Source: an uncultured Roseburia sp.
Lineage (GTDB): Bacteria; Bacillota; Clostridia; Lachnospirales; Lachnospiraceae
Direction of reading: 5' to 3'
Assembly (NCBI GenBank): GCA_947649645.1
Contig: CANSSP010000003.1
Location: 62,001 to 126,000, forward strand
DNA: 64,000 bases
Numbering within the stretch: the stretch's first letter is position 1; the number at the start of each line of letters is the position of its first letter. Made by a program: the position numbers and the translations under genes. This document shows, piece by piece, positions 38,755 to 48,991 of this stretch. A model generated the notes under the pieces. That model saw nothing but the letters and a program-made list of their open reading frames with translations, did not search any database and had not been told where the DNA came from.

Positions 38755-39552
38755 TCATTCGATGACGGCAGGGCCTGCCATCACTTCACGCGCCACATAA
38801 AGCGTCATATCGGGACGCGTCGTCATCATCCACTTTACGAGCGTCATCTGCATATTTTCAATTTCAATGGCCGTAACGCTGCGGGGATGCACGCAGCTCC
38901 CCGCATTCAGATATCTCCCCTCCCCTTCCGGAAGTCTGGGCCGGTGCGAATGTCCGGCCGCCAGATAGACGTCTTTTTCCCTTGTCCATTCCTCAAGACA
39001 CTTCTCATACTTTTCCAGTTTTTTATAATTGCGCGCAGCGCTCGTGGGATCATTCACGCCAAAATGTTCCAGCGGTTTCCAGAGATAGCGGACCAGGAAC
39101 CGGGATAATTTCCAGCAGACCGAATTGAAAAAATCTGCCTGATGCCCGTGGAGCATATAGATATCCCTTCCGCCCTCCCGGTTTTCAAGAATGAGCGCCT
39201 CCGCAAGTTCATCTTTCATCTCCATATTGTGGTTGCCGTACAGGCGCAGAATACGGCAGTTTCTTCCAAACCGCTCAAATATCTCATAGACGTCTTCGTG
39301 ACAGTCCACAATCCGTTTTCCCGACCGGTTTTCCCACAATTCCTCCCCGTCGCCCAGCTCCAGGTAAAAAAATCCCCGTTTATAATAGTATTCCAGGGCG
39401 GCAAAATATAAGTGCTGGTTTTTTAAAAAATTGTCGTTGGACGTGCCCTCTCCCCGGTGGCAGTCGCTGATGATCACATAGCGGCTGCGCCCGCCAAGCG
39501 GCAGTCTGACCGCGTGTGTAAAAGCCCGATCTATCCGTTTACGGCATCCCAT
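38755..39552 (-). CDS. Metallophosphoesterase
   Basis: About 265 residues of the calcineurin-like fold: ISDCHRGEG (Asp and His metal ligands), LGDGEELWENR, YGNHNMEM and AAGHSHRP with LHGHQADFF give the two-metal site. Substrate unknown. The ATG at 39552 has GGAGGAG upstream and overlaps the DUF4474 gene by 14 bases, so the two are co-transcribed. No signal peptide: cytoplasmic. Confidence 0.88.
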   Translation of the reverse strand: MGCRKRIDRAFTHAVRLPLGGRSRYVIISDCHRGEGTSNDNFLKNQHLYFAALEYYYKRGFFYLELGDGEELWENRSGKRIVDCHEDVYEIFERFGRNCRILRLYGNHNMEMKDELAEALILENREGGRDIYMLHGHQADFFNSVCWKLSRFLVRYLWKPLEHFGVNDPTSAARNYKKLEKYEKCLEEWTREKDVYLAAGHSHRPRLPEGEGRYLNAGSCVHPRSVTAIEIENMQMTLVKWMMTTRPDMTLYVAREVMAGPAVIE

Positions 39553-40468
39553 ATCCTCTCCTCCCCCGTCTGCGGCGCGGATAGCGGTGCCGTTTCCTGC
39601 CCAGCATCCGCCGGAACGCAAACGGAACCTGATAATATAAAAACAGCATCCGGTCCGCCGTGCCGGTAAACGGCCGGGTGGCCGCCAGAAACAGCCGGCA
39701 GTAAAAACGATTGCATCCCTGTATCACACAGCGGTGTATGCGCTGAAAGAACGCCTTCTTCTCCGAAAAATCCATTTTTACATGAACTTCGTTCTGATAC
39801 ATATGGTAGTTCTCCCCCGGCCGGCCGCTTCTCTCCAGCGCCTTAAAAAACGCACGGGCCATCTCCGGCTCCCTGAAGCGGACTGCCGCCGTCAGTTCAA
39901 GCTCACACGGCCTGGAAAACATCCCCGTGTGAAAACCGGTCAGCCACCAGTGATATTTCTCCAACGTATATATTTCCTTCGTGCCGCGCATCAGCCTGCA
40001 TTTCATCCAGGGCATCTCCTCTTCCGCAGCGGCTTCAAAATGCGCCCTTTTGTACAGATGCGGCGGTATCAGCGTGTCTGCGTGGTAAATTCCGACCTCG
40101 CCGCCTGTGTTGATCCCGTACTGCCCTTTCCAGAATTCAATCAGCCAGGTCCGCCCCTCATAGTCAAAATAAACCGGCCACGCATCGATCACCATATTGG
40201 CGCCCGCCGCCATCCGGTCAAACAACGCCTCGTAGCCGAATTTTTTCTGCCATGCGTCCACATGCGAGGTAAACACGTCTTCCCGCGGATCATAGTAAAA
40301 ACCGAACGGTTCTGCCAGCTCATTCAGCGTCTGCACTTTTTTCTGCGGCATCATCCCACAGACCCTCCGTCTGCTTTTTCTCTTTCGGATAAACCACACC
40401 AGCAGCACGACGACAAGCAACGCCAGCAATACCAGAATCGTAATATATATGATATTTTTCAGATTCAT
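39539..40468 (-). CDS. DUF4474 domain membrane protein
   Basis: About 309 residues. One N-terminal transmembrane helix (IIYITILVLLALLVVVLLVWFI) is followed by Arg/Lys, then the soluble DUF4474 domain (PFGFYYDPREDVFTSHVD, EFWKGQYGINTGGEVGIY), and an Arg-rich tail. It was seen to match the Lachnospiraceae DUF4474 family from its conserved WLIEFWKGQYG block. Function unknown. Start at 40468 has AAAGGGA; a start at 40561 lacks a site. Confidence 0.82.
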   Translation of the reverse strand: MNLKNIIYITILVLLALLVVVLLVWFIRKRKSRRRVCGMMPQKKVQTLNELAEPFGFYYDPREDVFTSHVDAWQKKFGYEALFDRMAAGANMVIDAWPVYFDYEGRTWLIEFWKGQYGINTGGEVGIYHADTLIPPHLYKRAHFEAAAEEEMPWMKCRLMRGTKEIYTLEKYHWWLTGFHTGMFSRPCELELTAAVRFREPEMARAFFKALERSGRPGENYHMYQNEVHVKMDFSEKKAFFQRIHRCVIQGCNRFYCRLFLAATRPFTGTADRMLFLYYQVPFAFRRMLGRKRHRYPRRRRGRRGYGMP

Positions 40469-40684
40469 AAAACGGATCCCTTTCTTAAACTGAATAAGAT
40501 TTTCCCTGAAAACCCACAGAAACGCCAGGCTTTCCTTATTAAGATATGCCGGAATCCTCATTTTTGCGCTTTCCCCGCCGCATCCGCCGTCTGTCTGACA
40601 CTCTGCCCGTGCGGCTGTTCCCCGCCATCTGCCAGCCTGCTAAACTGACATAATTCCCCGGCGTCCTGCCACACGGGCCATAAG

Positions 40685-41629
40685 CTATCTGGCCAGAAGC
40701 CCCCTGGCAAAATAATCTGCCATGGAAAGCGCCTGCGCCACTACATTACGAAACGTCTCAATACTCTCCCCGTATTCTCCGTTGATCTGATATTCAATTT
40801 CCTCACGCACCAGATCCAGATGATTTAACAGCAGGTTTCTCGTCTCCCTGCTTCCAAAAAACGGATTCTGTCCGCCTAAAAGCGCCGCAATCTGGTTTGC
40901 ATTTCCATACCACTCTTTGATCAGAGCGTCATAGTCGCTCATATCCCCCGATTTTAATGTGCGGATGATCTCTCCGGTCAGTTCCACATGGTCCATCAGC
41001 AGATTTCTCAGCTGCCTCGTCACATTGATCGGCAGATACCGCGCAAAAACATCCGTAATCTCATCCGCCGTCTGCTGCGCGCGCTCTTCTACTGCCTGCT
41101 GGTCCGGAGCATCCGTTGTCACGCTCATCAGATACATCCGCATCCAGTATACATGCTCAAGCCACGCCAGGCGCATCCCTTCTACCAGATTCTCCAGCGC
41201 ATTCTCCACCTCGTTCGCACTCTCATTTTCATCCGGCCGCCCCTGACCCGGCACAGACCCGCCCGGCATCATTCCTGCCCCCGGCTGTGGCATTGCCCCC
41301 TGGCCCGGCATCATCTCCGGCTGCGGCATTGCCCCCTGGCCCGGCACAGACTCACCCGGCATTATTCCTGCCCCCGGCTGCAGCGCCGTCCCCTGACCCG
41401 GCACCATCTCCGGCCGGGCAGCAGGGCCGTCCTGCTCATACTCCCTGCCCGGGCAGATCGTAAGCTTCATCCCCACCTGCAGATTATAAGGATTTACCCC
41501 CGGATTTCCGAGAATCAGTTCGGTTACTGTCGTTTTATACTGTCTCGATAATTTGTACAGGGAGTCGCCCGCCTGCACGGTATAAACAATTTTGTTCTGA
41601 CAATACATCCTGTTCGTTCCATCGCTCAT
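40685..41629 (-). CDS. LysM protein with Pro/Gly/Met repeats
   Basis: 314 residues. A LysM domain (YTVQAGDSLYKLSRQYKTTV, NPYNLQVGMKLTICPG) at residues about 15-60, then a Pro/Gln/Gly/Met low-complexity linker (units such as PGQGAMPQPEMMPGQGAM) at about 75-130, then a helical domain with HVYWMRMYLMSVT that resembles a domain of other clostridial LysM proteins I cannot name. No signal peptide; spore or intracellular coat use is possible because many such LysM proteins are spore-associated. AAAGGG site. Confidence 0.75.
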   Translation of the reverse strand: MSDGTNRMYCQNKIVYTVQAGDSLYKLSRQYKTTVTELILGNPGVNPYNLQVGMKLTICPGREYEQDGPAARPEMVPGQGTALQPGAGIMPGESVPGQGAMPQPEMMPGQGAMPQPGAGMMPGGSVPGQGRPDENESANEVENALENLVEGMRLAWLEHVYWMRMYLMSVTTDAPDQQAVEERAQQTADEITDVFARYLPINVTRQLRNLLMDHVELTGEIIRTLKSGDMSDYDALIKEWYGNANQIAALLGGQNPFFGSRETRNLLLNHLDLVREEIEYQINGEYGESIETFRNVVAQALSMADYFARGLLAR

Positions 41630-41758
41630 TGTTTTTCCCTTTATGATATGCCGCGGCTTACTGCCCTGCGCTAAAAAGTTTCCAAAAATTTTTCTTCAAT
41701 TTTCCAAAAAATTCTGATACTATTGTCTTATAGAGAAAATAATGGGACGTAAAACGAT

Positions 41759-42760
41759 ATGACAAGCAAAATTTCAGATGAATTATGGGATATTTACACA
41801 AAAGACCGGTCTGCGACCGGCGAGACTCACCGGCGCGGAAACCGGATGCACGCCGGACAATACCACATCGTCGTACATGTATGCATTTTTAACCACAAAA
41901 ACGAACTTCTGATTCAGCAGCGCCAGACATCCAAGCGGTGCTGGCCCAATATGTGGGATCTGTCTGTCTGCGGCTCTGCTTTGGCCGGCGAAAGCAGCGG
42001 CCAGGCAGCCGCACGGGAGACTGCGGAGGAACTTGGACTTATCCTCGACTTTACGGACAAGCGTCCGCACTTTACGATCAATTTCGCCGAGGGTTTTGAC
42101 GACTATTACATTCTCGAACAAAATATCGATCTTTCCTGCCTGACGCTCCAGAAAGACGAGGTAAAAAGCGTCCGCTGGGCCAAAAAAGAAGAGGTCTTAA
42201 AGCTGCAGGAAGAAGGCACGATGGTTCCCTACTGGTTTCTGGACAGGCTCTTCGAGATCAGGGGAGCCTATGACGCACATGGCAAAAATGCAGCGGAGAT
42301 CCGGATTGATTATGCCGCTCCCTGCCGTCTCGCCTCCTGCCTGAGCCTGCTCGAGCTTCTCTCGGAACGCTCTGCCGGGCGCGTGACAACAGAAAATCAG
42401 AATCTCCGCCGCGATGTCATGCAAAAAGCCATCCTCCGCAAAAACGCTCTCTGCGCTCTTGACAAAAATACCGTGGTGGGTATCCTTCTGTTCTCCCCGC
42501 AGGAAAACCGGCTCTCCTGCCCCATCGTCCATCCGGGATACCGGAGGCAGAAAATCGCATCACAGATGATAAACCAGGTGCTGAAAAAACTGGACCCGGA
42601 ACGGGACATTGTCGCACAGGTCTTTGCCGTTACAGAAGAAGCGGCAGCGAACGCCTTTTTCCGGTCGCTGGGATTTGTTTCTGCCGATATATGTCGTCCC
42701 GATACCGACGGATCGGAACAGTGCTTTATTCTGAAAGCATCTGCAGACCGCCGCGTTTAA
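41759..42760 (+). CDS. Nudix hydrolase fused to GNAT acetyltransferase
   Basis: 333 residues. The N-terminal about 185 have a perfect Nudix box (G-x5-E-x7-RETAEELGLI, starting at GSALAGE) and the IPP-isomerase-like segment HIVVHVCIFNHKNELLIQQR; the C-terminal about 140 are a GNAT domain with HPGYRRQKIASQMINQVL as the acetyl-CoA loop. The Nudix part hydrolyses an X-linked nucleoside diphosphate or similar; the GNAT part transfers an acyl group. Their joint substrate is unknown. No clear ribosome binding site, and it stands alone. Confidence 0.85.
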   Translation: MTSKISDELWDIYTKDRSATGETHRRGNRMHAGQYHIVVHVCIFNHKNELLIQQRQTSKRCWPNMWDLSVCGSALAGESSGQAAARETAEELGLILDFTDKRPHFTINFAEGFDDYYILEQNIDLSCLTLQKDEVKSVRWAKKEEVLKLQEEGTMVPYWFLDRLFEIRGAYDAHGKNAAEIRIDYAAPCRLASCLSLLELLSERSAGRVTTENQNLRRDVMQKAILRKNALCALDKNTVVGILLFSPQENRLSCPIVHPGYRRQKIASQMINQVLKKLDPERDIVAQVFAVTEEAAANAFFRSLGFVSADICRPDTDGSEQCFILKASADRRV

Positions 42761-43168
42761 GACAGCCCCCGTCTGCATCCCAGGCACGTTGTCAATTTTA
42801 TAGATAAAAAAGCAATATACAAAAAGATCAAGGCAATATCCACCATTACCCCTTGCATTTTAAAGCAAACCATGATACACTATTTTTGTAGTAAACACTG
42901 ACAACGCATCTTAATTCTCTATCCGGTGAGCAAAAACACATTCACCGCGACGTACAAAAAGGAGGATGATTCCGATGAACATAAAACACACCTGTCAACA
43001 TTTCCGATAACAATACCAATGTTTGCGAAAGGCGTTTGCTGCCTGTCACCGACTCACACACGAAGTCAGTCCATAACAAAGCGCAAACTCCTAATTCAAG
43101 TATCATATACACTTTCATGGTACTTCCACGCCACAGAATAATAATAGCACTAAATAAGGAGGCTTCTT
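42761..43168 (+). other. Intergenic region with a possible 11-codon frame
   Basis: AT-rich, no gene of ordinary size. A strong AAGGAGG site precedes ATG at 42975, opening MNIKHTCQHFR and ending at TAA 43008-43010. It could be a leader peptide or the remains of a gene. A weak promoter candidate is TTGCAT-17-TACACT at 42853-42881. Confidence 0.35.
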
Positions 43169-43870
43169 ATGTTCAAAAAAATAGTATCCGTTCTTACAGC
43201 CATCGTGCTTATCTTTTTATCCACGAATCCCGTTCTCGCAGCCGAACTCAGTGCGGACACACGAGAACCAGTAAAGGGGCAGATCGCTTCCATACATTAT
43301 GATGCAGAAAACAAAGTACTGGTCAAAACCTACCGCACGGCAGAAACCGTAGATGAACTGTTGCGCATTGCCTCTGAGCTCCCGGCAGCCAGAAGCCTGG
43401 ATAAAGGAAGCCAGAGAAACTACGAGGTGACACAGATCGTCGAAGAAAAAGTCTGGGACAACGGGCAAAAAGAAGTAACTCTCGCATCGTCGGGCATCAC
43501 AACAGAAGAATGGGGTAACAGCAATTCCAACAGTGCCGTCACAGCCGTCGGAACGATCAATTACTCGCTACAGTTTCAGGATATTTTTACTGCACAGAAA
43601 ATCAAATTCAATTTCAGCAAGGGCGAGATTATTTCAAAGGGCGTGAAATACCCGTCAAGTTGTTCGCTTTCTTACCACAGCGAGGCCTTCCAGATTAGCG
43701 GTAACCAGAGCTTCGCCTGCGGTGTGGTGTCACAGCAGTCCTTCCAGCAGAACATCTACAAGGGATATTACCAGTTAAGTTCTTCGCCGGGACTTGAAAC
43801 TTTTTGGGGACAGTTTCATGTAAATGTGTCGGGCCTTTCTCAATTAAGCGTAACTTTTTCCATCAAATAA
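43169..43870 (+). CDS. Secreted hypothetical protein
   Basis: 233 residues: signal peptide MFKKIVSVLTAIVLIFLS with cleavage after AAE-type LAAELS, then a Ser/Asn/Gln/Tyr-rich, beta-type mature part (NYSLQFQDIFTAQKIKFNFS, VSGLSQLSVTFSI). One Cys pair is possible. AAGGAGG site before the ATG. I do not recognise the family. It lies 38 bases before a lipoprotein gene, with which it is probably co-transcribed, ending at the terminator at 44609. Confidence 0.7.
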   Translation: MFKKIVSVLTAIVLIFLSTNPVLAAELSADTREPVKGQIASIHYDAENKVLVKTYRTAETVDELLRIASELPAARSLDKGSQRNYEVTQIVEEKVWDNGQKEVTLASSGITTEEWGNSNSNSAVTAVGTINYSLQFQDIFTAQKIKFNFSKGEIISKGVKYPSSCSLSYHSEAFQISGNQSFACGVVSQQSFQQNIYKGYYQLSSSPGLETFWGQFHVNVSGLSQLSVTFSIK

Positions 43871-43908
43871 AGCACAAAAACCTGTCACGTACCGAAAGAG
43901 GTGCCTCT

Positions 43909-44544
43909 ATGAAAAAAAGTATATGTCTGATTTTGTTGTTATTATTTATAGTCAGCATCCTTACCTCCTGCGGCACTCCCAGGCAACAGACTGAACCAGT
44001 CGAATTTTCACCGGATGTTCTTGAGTGGGGCATGTCCCAGCAGGAGGTTCTTGACGCTTTCATGCTCACAGAAAACGATGTAACTACAGAAGAAGAGCAG
44101 ATTCCGGCTGATAAGGACAGGGCTGCCCGGACAAAAAAGGAGATACTCTGCAGATTCGTATTTGATCAGGTTCCCATCCAGGCACAATTTATATTTGAAA
44201 CGCAGCATGCAGAATCCGAATGGGAAATTGGATTGTCGCGACTGTATATCGAAATTTGTGAAGACTCCAGCAATACTGTGAGTATACTCCGCCAGGCCGT
44301 TGAGCAAAGTCCTCTTGGAACTATTTCCCTCAGATGGCAGGAACTCTCCAAACCAGAACAACAGATCATGCAGGCATACTATAAGGCTGCTTATCCGGGG
44401 TATGAAGGCGGTCTTCTGGAATTTGGAGGCATTACGGCAGTCGCCGGACAAGGTGTTTCTGACAAAGAAGGATGCTATTACACCCTTCAATGGAATGGAG
44501 AATATGTCGCTGTCTGGAATCGTTTTGTAAAAAACGCTGACTAA
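43909..44544 (+). CDS. Putative lipoprotein
   Basis: 211 residues. Signal peptide MKKSICLILLLLFIVSIL with lipobox LTSC, so it is probably anchored outside the membrane by a lipidated Cys. The mature part has an acidic segment (VTTEEEQIPADKDRAARTKKE) and a mixed fold. The start at 43909 follows AGAGGTG. Function unknown; it is downstream of a secreted protein and converges on an ABC exporter operon. Confidence 0.78.
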   Translation: MKKSICLILLLLFIVSILTSCGTPRQQTEPVEFSPDVLEWGMSQQEVLDAFMLTENDVTTEEEQIPADKDRAARTKKEILCRFVFDQVPIQAQFIFETQHAESEWEIGLSRLYIEICEDSSNTVSILRQAVEQSPLGTISLRWQELSKPEQQIMQAYYKAAYPGYEGGLLEFGGITAVAGQGVSDKEGCYYTLQWNGEYVAVWNRFVKNAD

Positions 44545-44608
44545 CCATAAACTGCTTTCTCCGTCTTAATGGATGATCTGCTTCTTTTATCCATTTATGA
44601 TAACCATG

Positions 44609-44641
44609 AACCGCCGGCAGCCTCCCCTGCCGGCGGTTTTA
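44609..44641 (+). terminator. Terminator after the lipoprotein gene
   Basis: Perfect 12-base stem AACCGCCGGCAG / CTGCCGGCGGTT with loop CCTCCC and TTTT on the plus strand. It separates two convergent transcription units. Confidence 0.93.
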
Positions 44642-44681
44642 TACATTTTCCTCTCGGACCAGAAGAAGGCGCTTACCATGC

Positions 44682-47165
44682 CTATTCAGCCGTTTCAATG
44701 GAATCCACAATGCTCATTCCTGCAATCGAACGCAGTGGAACTGCTGTTGCCAGCAGACAGGCCGCAATAGAAAACATTGCAGCTTCGGCAATCGCTGCAA
44801 CGGGAACAGCGACAGGCTCTAAAGTGTCAGTCTGTGCTGCCCCGATAAAAATACAACAGATATAGCCGGATACAGCGCCAATCAACGATGCAAAAATCCC
44901 ATAATAAGCGCCCTCCCACAAAAATGTTTTATAGAGGCCTGCCGCGCTCATTCCGATAGCCCGCTGCATACCAATCTCACCGACACGTGTGTGAATATTA
45001 CTGTAAACGGTATTGATGATATTGAGAATACCAATAATACCAATAAAAACGATCAGCACCCAGCACAGCATTCGGATCTGCTCAAAACTTTCTTCCATCT
45101 CATTGCTGCTTTCAAGATAAGAAAGCCAGTGCGTTCCCGGATACTCGCTGCACCAGTTGTCCAGCCAGTTTTCAAAGGCATCTGTGTCGGCGTTGTCCCG
45201 CAATACCGGATAAACTTCTGAATAGTTGTCATTCCCGAGCAGCGAACAGTATATCTCATCATTCACTATGATCTGGACACCGTTTATAAATCCTTCATTG
45301 TTGATTGTGACGGCCGTATCAGTCAGCAGGCCCACCACGCGAAGCGTTCTGTCCCCCAGCCGGATTGTATCGCCCACAGCAAGCTCAGTATGCTGCACGG
45401 GCGTATCACCATAGGAAATGGCGATCGGATTTTTGACAAGACAGCCTGTTCCATCGTTTAATGCCTGCTTATCCTGATCAGACAGGTCCGGAACGCAGCG
45501 CTGTAATTGTGTTTCATCAATATTTACAAGTTGTAACGTTTCATGGCTCTCCACAGCCAGGTCTGTTTCAAAGGGCGGTACTTCCCCGGCCCCCGGCATA
45601 AACACGGAAAGCCGCGTGGTAAAAACACTCTCTGTCGCGTCGTTTCCATTTAAGATTCTGACAGCCTCTGCCGGAATACCAGAAATCTCATTTGTAACTG
45701 CATAGTCGCTCAGATACATATCCAAAACTGACCGGCTGGCATCAAGCAGCCCCGTAAAGCTCTGTAAGGCAACGTATACGGTAATACTCATAACCAGAGA
45801 TAAAATTGTAACGATCGTCCTGCCACGTCCACGTTTCAGATTGAGTCTTGCATAACAGGCTTCAAAGTTGCGGATTTTGCGATTACTTTTTACACGCCGT
45901 CTGATTTTCACAGTCTGCCCCGACATAGCGACCGTCGGAGATACGCAGGATGCGTATCGGGCAGCAGGGAAGGCAGCCAGCAGGGCAGACAAAACTGTAA
46001 CTGCAACACTGACAGACAGTATCGGCAGCTTTACCGTACCGGCGGCGCTGATTGCAGCGTTCAGTTCGGAAATACTCTCTGCCATGAACAGATCGGGATT
46101 GAGGATACCCACAGCCGCAATCAGCACACCTTTTGCCGACAATATGCCAAGCAGCAATCCGACGGGAATACCGGCTCCACACAGAATCAAAAGCTGTAAA
46201 GAAACCAGACGGTAAATTTGTCCCCGTTCTGCGCCAACGGCACGAAGCGTTCCGTATTCTTTTATACGCTTCGTGATTGAAATTTTCAGAATGTTATAGA
46301 TTACCAGCCCGGCCGCAAATAAGACCAGCATGCCAGCCAGAACGCATGCCACAGTCATAAAGGAAAATCCTGCGCCGGTATCGCTGTCTGCCGCTTTGTC
46401 ATAGAAGATACCGATGGCATCCAGCAAGACCCAGTTATACTGGATATACCGTTCATCCACATTCAGTTCCTCCGCGAGAGCATAAACAATACTCTGAAAA
46501 TTTCGTTTATCATACATCTTGAAATCGGTAGAATAAAGCAGATATTCTTTCTGCAGCAGGTTCTCCGCTGTTCCATTTCCGACGATCCCCTCAACTATAC
46601 CCGACGTGTAGCCAAGATAGCTGTTTTCCAGAATGCCCGTCAATACGAAATCAGCAGAATATTCGGATTCCGGCAGCGTCCCATCCATAACAGCGACGCA
46701 CAAATCCAGTGAAATACAATCCCCGATCGCAACCGTCAGTCCCAGATATTGAAGTGTATCCTGCGACAGAGCGATTTCATTTGCTTCTTCCGGCAGACGT
46801 CCTTCTATCACATTCCCAATTGCCGGATACATGGACAATGCGTTATCGTGGTATTCCCTGAGATATAAAGACAGGCCGCTGTTGCCCAATGCGGTTTTGC
46901 CCACAAAAATCATATCACCTACGTCATAGAGGCGCTCATCTTCATGCAGCTTTTTCGCCTGCTCCTTGCTGAGCTGATGAAAGGTTGCATAGCGGTTTCC
47001 GTTCAGGCCTGCCGCCTGTTGAATACGCATGGATTGTAAGATTCCAATCGACTGACCGGCCACCGTTGTCATAATCGTGGACATGACAACCGCGATCCAG
47101 ACCAGAATTGCTGTGATTTTCTGCGCTTTCAGTTCTTTCCACGCAAGGGCTGAATAAGATTTCAT
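44682..47165 (-). CDS. FtsX-type ABC transporter permease
   Basis: 827 residues, about ten membrane helices: N-terminal ([21 protein letters not shown]), three in the middle (segments near residue 270-400) and four at the C-terminal end, with FtsX blocks [15 protein letters not shown] and [17 protein letters not shown] and two extracytoplasmic domains. Such double-FtsX permeases serve antimicrobial peptide detoxification or sensing, and pair with an ATPase and, often, a two-component system. The ATG overlaps the ATPase stop and has GGAGGTG upstream. Confidence 0.9.
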   Translation of the reverse strand: MKSYSALAWKELKAQKITAILVWIAVVMSTIMTTVAGQSIGILQSMRIQQAAGLNGNRYATFHQLSKEQAKKLHEDERLYDVGDMIFVGKTALGNSGLSLYLREYHDNALSMYPAIGNVIEGRLPEEANEIALSQDTLQYLGLTVAIGDCISLDLCVAVMDGTLPESEYSADFVLTGILENSYLGYTSGIVEGIVGNGTAENLLQKEYLLYSTDFKMYDKRNFQSIVYALAEELNVDERYIQYNWVLLDAIGIFYDKAADSDTGAGFSFMTVACVLAGMLVLFAAGLVIYNILKISITKRIKEYGTLRAVGAERGQIYRLVSLQLLILCGAGIPVGLLLGILSAKGVLIAAVGILNPDLFMAESISELNAAISAAGTVKLPILSVSVAVTVLSALLAAFPAARYASCVSPTVAMSGQTVKIRRRVKSNRKIRNFEACYARLNLKRGRGRTIVTILSLVMSITVYVALQSFTGLLDASRSVLDMYLSDYAVTNEISGIPAEAVRILNGNDATESVFTTRLSVFMPGAGEVPPFETDLAVESHETLQLVNIDETQLQRCVPDLSDQDKQALNDGTGCLVKNPIAISYGDTPVQHTELAVGDTIRLGDRTLRVVGLLTDTAVTINNEGFINGVQIIVNDEIYCSLLGNDNYSEVYPVLRDNADTDAFENWLDNWCSEYPGTHWLSYLESSNEMEESFEQIRMLCWVLIVFIGIIGILNIINTVYSNIHTRVGEIGMQRAIGMSAAGLYKTFLWEGAYYGIFASLIGAVSGYICCIFIGAAQTDTLEPVAVPVAAIAEAAMFSIAACLLATAVPLRSIAGMSIVDSIETAE

Positions 47166-47836
47166 TTCGCTGTCACCTCCGAAAGTATGCCATCCACAAT
47201 AACAAATTGCCGGTCTGCCATTTTTGCAATACTGCTGTCATGGGTAATGACAACAAGCGTTTTCCCCAGCTTCTTCCATATATTTTGCAGCATTTCCATA
47301 ACTTCACCGCCGCTTTTGCTGTCAAGATTTCCGGTTGGTTCATCCGCAAAAACGATATCGGGCCGGGCCACCAGCGCTCTTGCGATAGCAACGCGCTGCT
47401 GCTGGCCTCCGGAAAGCTCATGGGGCAGATGGGTGAGACGCTCACGGATACCCAGCAAATCGGTAAGCTCTTTCAGATACGCTTCGTCCGGCTGCTTTCT
47501 GTCTAACAGCAGAGGCATAACGATGTTTTCCTTTGCTGTCAGAACCGGAAGCAGGTTGAATTGCTGGAAGATAAAGCCGATGCGTTGACGGCGAAAAGCT
47601 GACAGCTCTTTGTCATTCAGACCGTATATATCTTTTCCATCGTATGTCAGGCTCCCGGAAGTCGGCTGGTCGAGTCCGGACAACAGATGGAGCAGGGTAC
47701 TTTTTCCGCTGCCTGACGGCCCCATAATGGAGATAAAATCGTTGGATGCAATTTCAAGGCTGACTTTATCCAACGCAACGACACGGTTCTCGCCTCTGCC
47801 ATAGATTTTTGACAGTTCCTTTGCTTTAATGTTCAT
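47162..47836 (-). CDS. ABC transporter ATP-binding protein
   Basis: About 224 residues: Walker [10 protein letters not shown], signature [14 protein letters not shown], Walker [14 protein letters not shown], His of VVITHDS. LolD/BceA-type. The ATG at 47836 follows AAGGAG. It overlaps the permease gene by four bases and is preceded, 67 bases away, by the sensor kinase, giving an RR-HK-ATPase-permease operon. Confidence 0.95.
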   Translation of the reverse strand: MNIKAKELSKIYGRGENRVVALDKVSLEIASNDFISIMGPSGSGKSTLLHLLSGLDQPTSGSLTYDGKDIYGLNDKELSAFRRQRIGFIFQQFNLLPVLTAKENIVMPLLLDRKQPDEAYLKELTDLLGIRERLTHLPHELSGGQQQRVAIARALVARPDIVFADEPTGNLDSKSGGEVMEMLQNIWKKLGKTLVVITHDSSIAKMADRQFVIVDGILSEVTAK

Positions 47837-47903
47837 AAAAAACACTCTCCTTATTTGTGATATAAGGAGAGTGTAAAACAGAAATCTCAAAATTTGCTCA
47901 AGA

Positions 47904-48986
47904 TTACTGATTTATCCGGAAAGAAGCAGTAGCCGTTGCGCCATAACCTTCCCTGTTTTCCAGCGCAAGCGTTCCTCCATGCTTCAGACACAGCATCTGG
48001 CTGCTGTATAACCCCATGCCAAAGTGAGCCGTATCCTCATTCCGTTTTCCAAATGGTTTCGGACCGTTCTGTATCAGCTCCGCAGGATATCCGGGACCGT
48101 CATCTGTAACCGATAAATACAAAAAATTTTCCTGCTGTTCCAGACGGATTGTGATTTTGCTTTTTGCAAACCGGGCCGCATTTCCAATCAGATTTTCCGC
48201 AACCGTCAGAAATATTCCGTGATCGAATTGCAATACGCCGTTTTCGGGCATGAAAATGGACAGCTCTGACGCTCCTGCAAGAAGCTTTGCCGTTTCCTCT
48301 AACTCGGAATATAGCAGAGAACAGGAACATTCGTTTATCCGTACCGGCATTTGTTCCAGTCTCTGGATACTGCCCATTGCTTCGATATACTGTTCGATCC
48401 GCAGTGTATAACTTTCCAGCCTGTCAATGGCCTGCCTGTCCGCCCTGCCCTGCCGCAGTAATTTTACAGTTCCCTTTAAGACTGTGACGGGATTGCGCAA
48501 ATTATGGGAAAAGGCGGCGTTCAGGCGTTTGCGTTCTTCCGTCTGCCGCCATAGCTCCCGATTTGATTTCAGAAGTTCTTCCCGCATCGTATCAAAGGCA
48601 GCGCAAAGCTGGCCTAATTCATCATCAGAACGCACCGGTATGGAAAAATCGAGGTCCTGGTTCTGAATCCGTGTGATGCCATTTCGCAGTGCGGCAATCG
48701 GCTGCTTTAACTTGATATGGTAATATAAGATGCCGGACAGAGCCAGTCCGTTCACAGGCAGAACAATGCAGGATATCATCTGAAAAATGCCCAGCAGCGA
48801 CAATATCCTTACCTGGGATGCCGTTGGCGTTTCCGGCTGAATGACTTTGCCCTCTGCAATCACAATCCCGCCCGTGGGAAAAGTACTGCTTATCGCACTG
48901 CAAAACAAAAATATCAATGCCAGAAGCAGGAGAGCAGACAAAACACAGAACACAGACAGGACAAGAAAAGCTTTTTTTAATTCCAT
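47904..48986 (-). CDS. Sensor histidine kinase
   Basis: About 360 residues. Two membrane helices (residues about 5-30 and 80-105) bracket a short extracytoplasmic loop of about 45 residues, then a HAMP-like linker, the dimerisation/phosphoacceptor block AAFSHNLRNPVTVLKG and the ATP-binding N, G1 and G2 boxes (VAENLIGNAARFAK, VTDDGPGYPAE, GMGLYSSQML). The start is ATG 48986, five bases after the response regulator stop, so probably translationally coupled; a GTG at 49016 would overlap. Small sensor loop suggests sensing within the membrane or through the transporter. Confidence 0.9.
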   Translation of the reverse strand: MELKKAFLVLSVFCVLSALLLLALIFLFCSAISSTFPTGGIVIAEGKVIQPETPTASQVRILSLLGIFQMISCIVLPVNGLALSGILYYHIKLKQPIAALRNGITRIQNQDLDFSIPVRSDDELGQLCAAFDTMREELLKSNRELWRQTEERKRLNAAFSHNLRNPVTVLKGTVKLLRQGRADRQAIDRLESYTLRIEQYIEAMGSIQRLEQMPVRINECSCSLLYSELEETAKLLAGASELSIFMPENGVLQFDHGIFLTVAENLIGNAARFAKSKITIRLEQQENFLYLSVTDDGPGYPAELIQNGPKPFGKRNEDTAHFGMGLYSSQMLCLKHGGTLALENREGYGATATASFRINQ

Positions 48987-48991
48987 ATTTT

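Noticed and set aside
41630-41670. CATATCATA resembling a sporulation sigma-K -10 before the LysM gene
   Set aside because: The match lies too near the ribosome binding site for a real start point and has no matching -35.
42926-43141. Frame MSKNTFTATYKKEDD upstream of the secreted protein
   Set aside because: No ribosome binding site; composition is not protein-like and it overlaps the much better-supported short frame at 42975.
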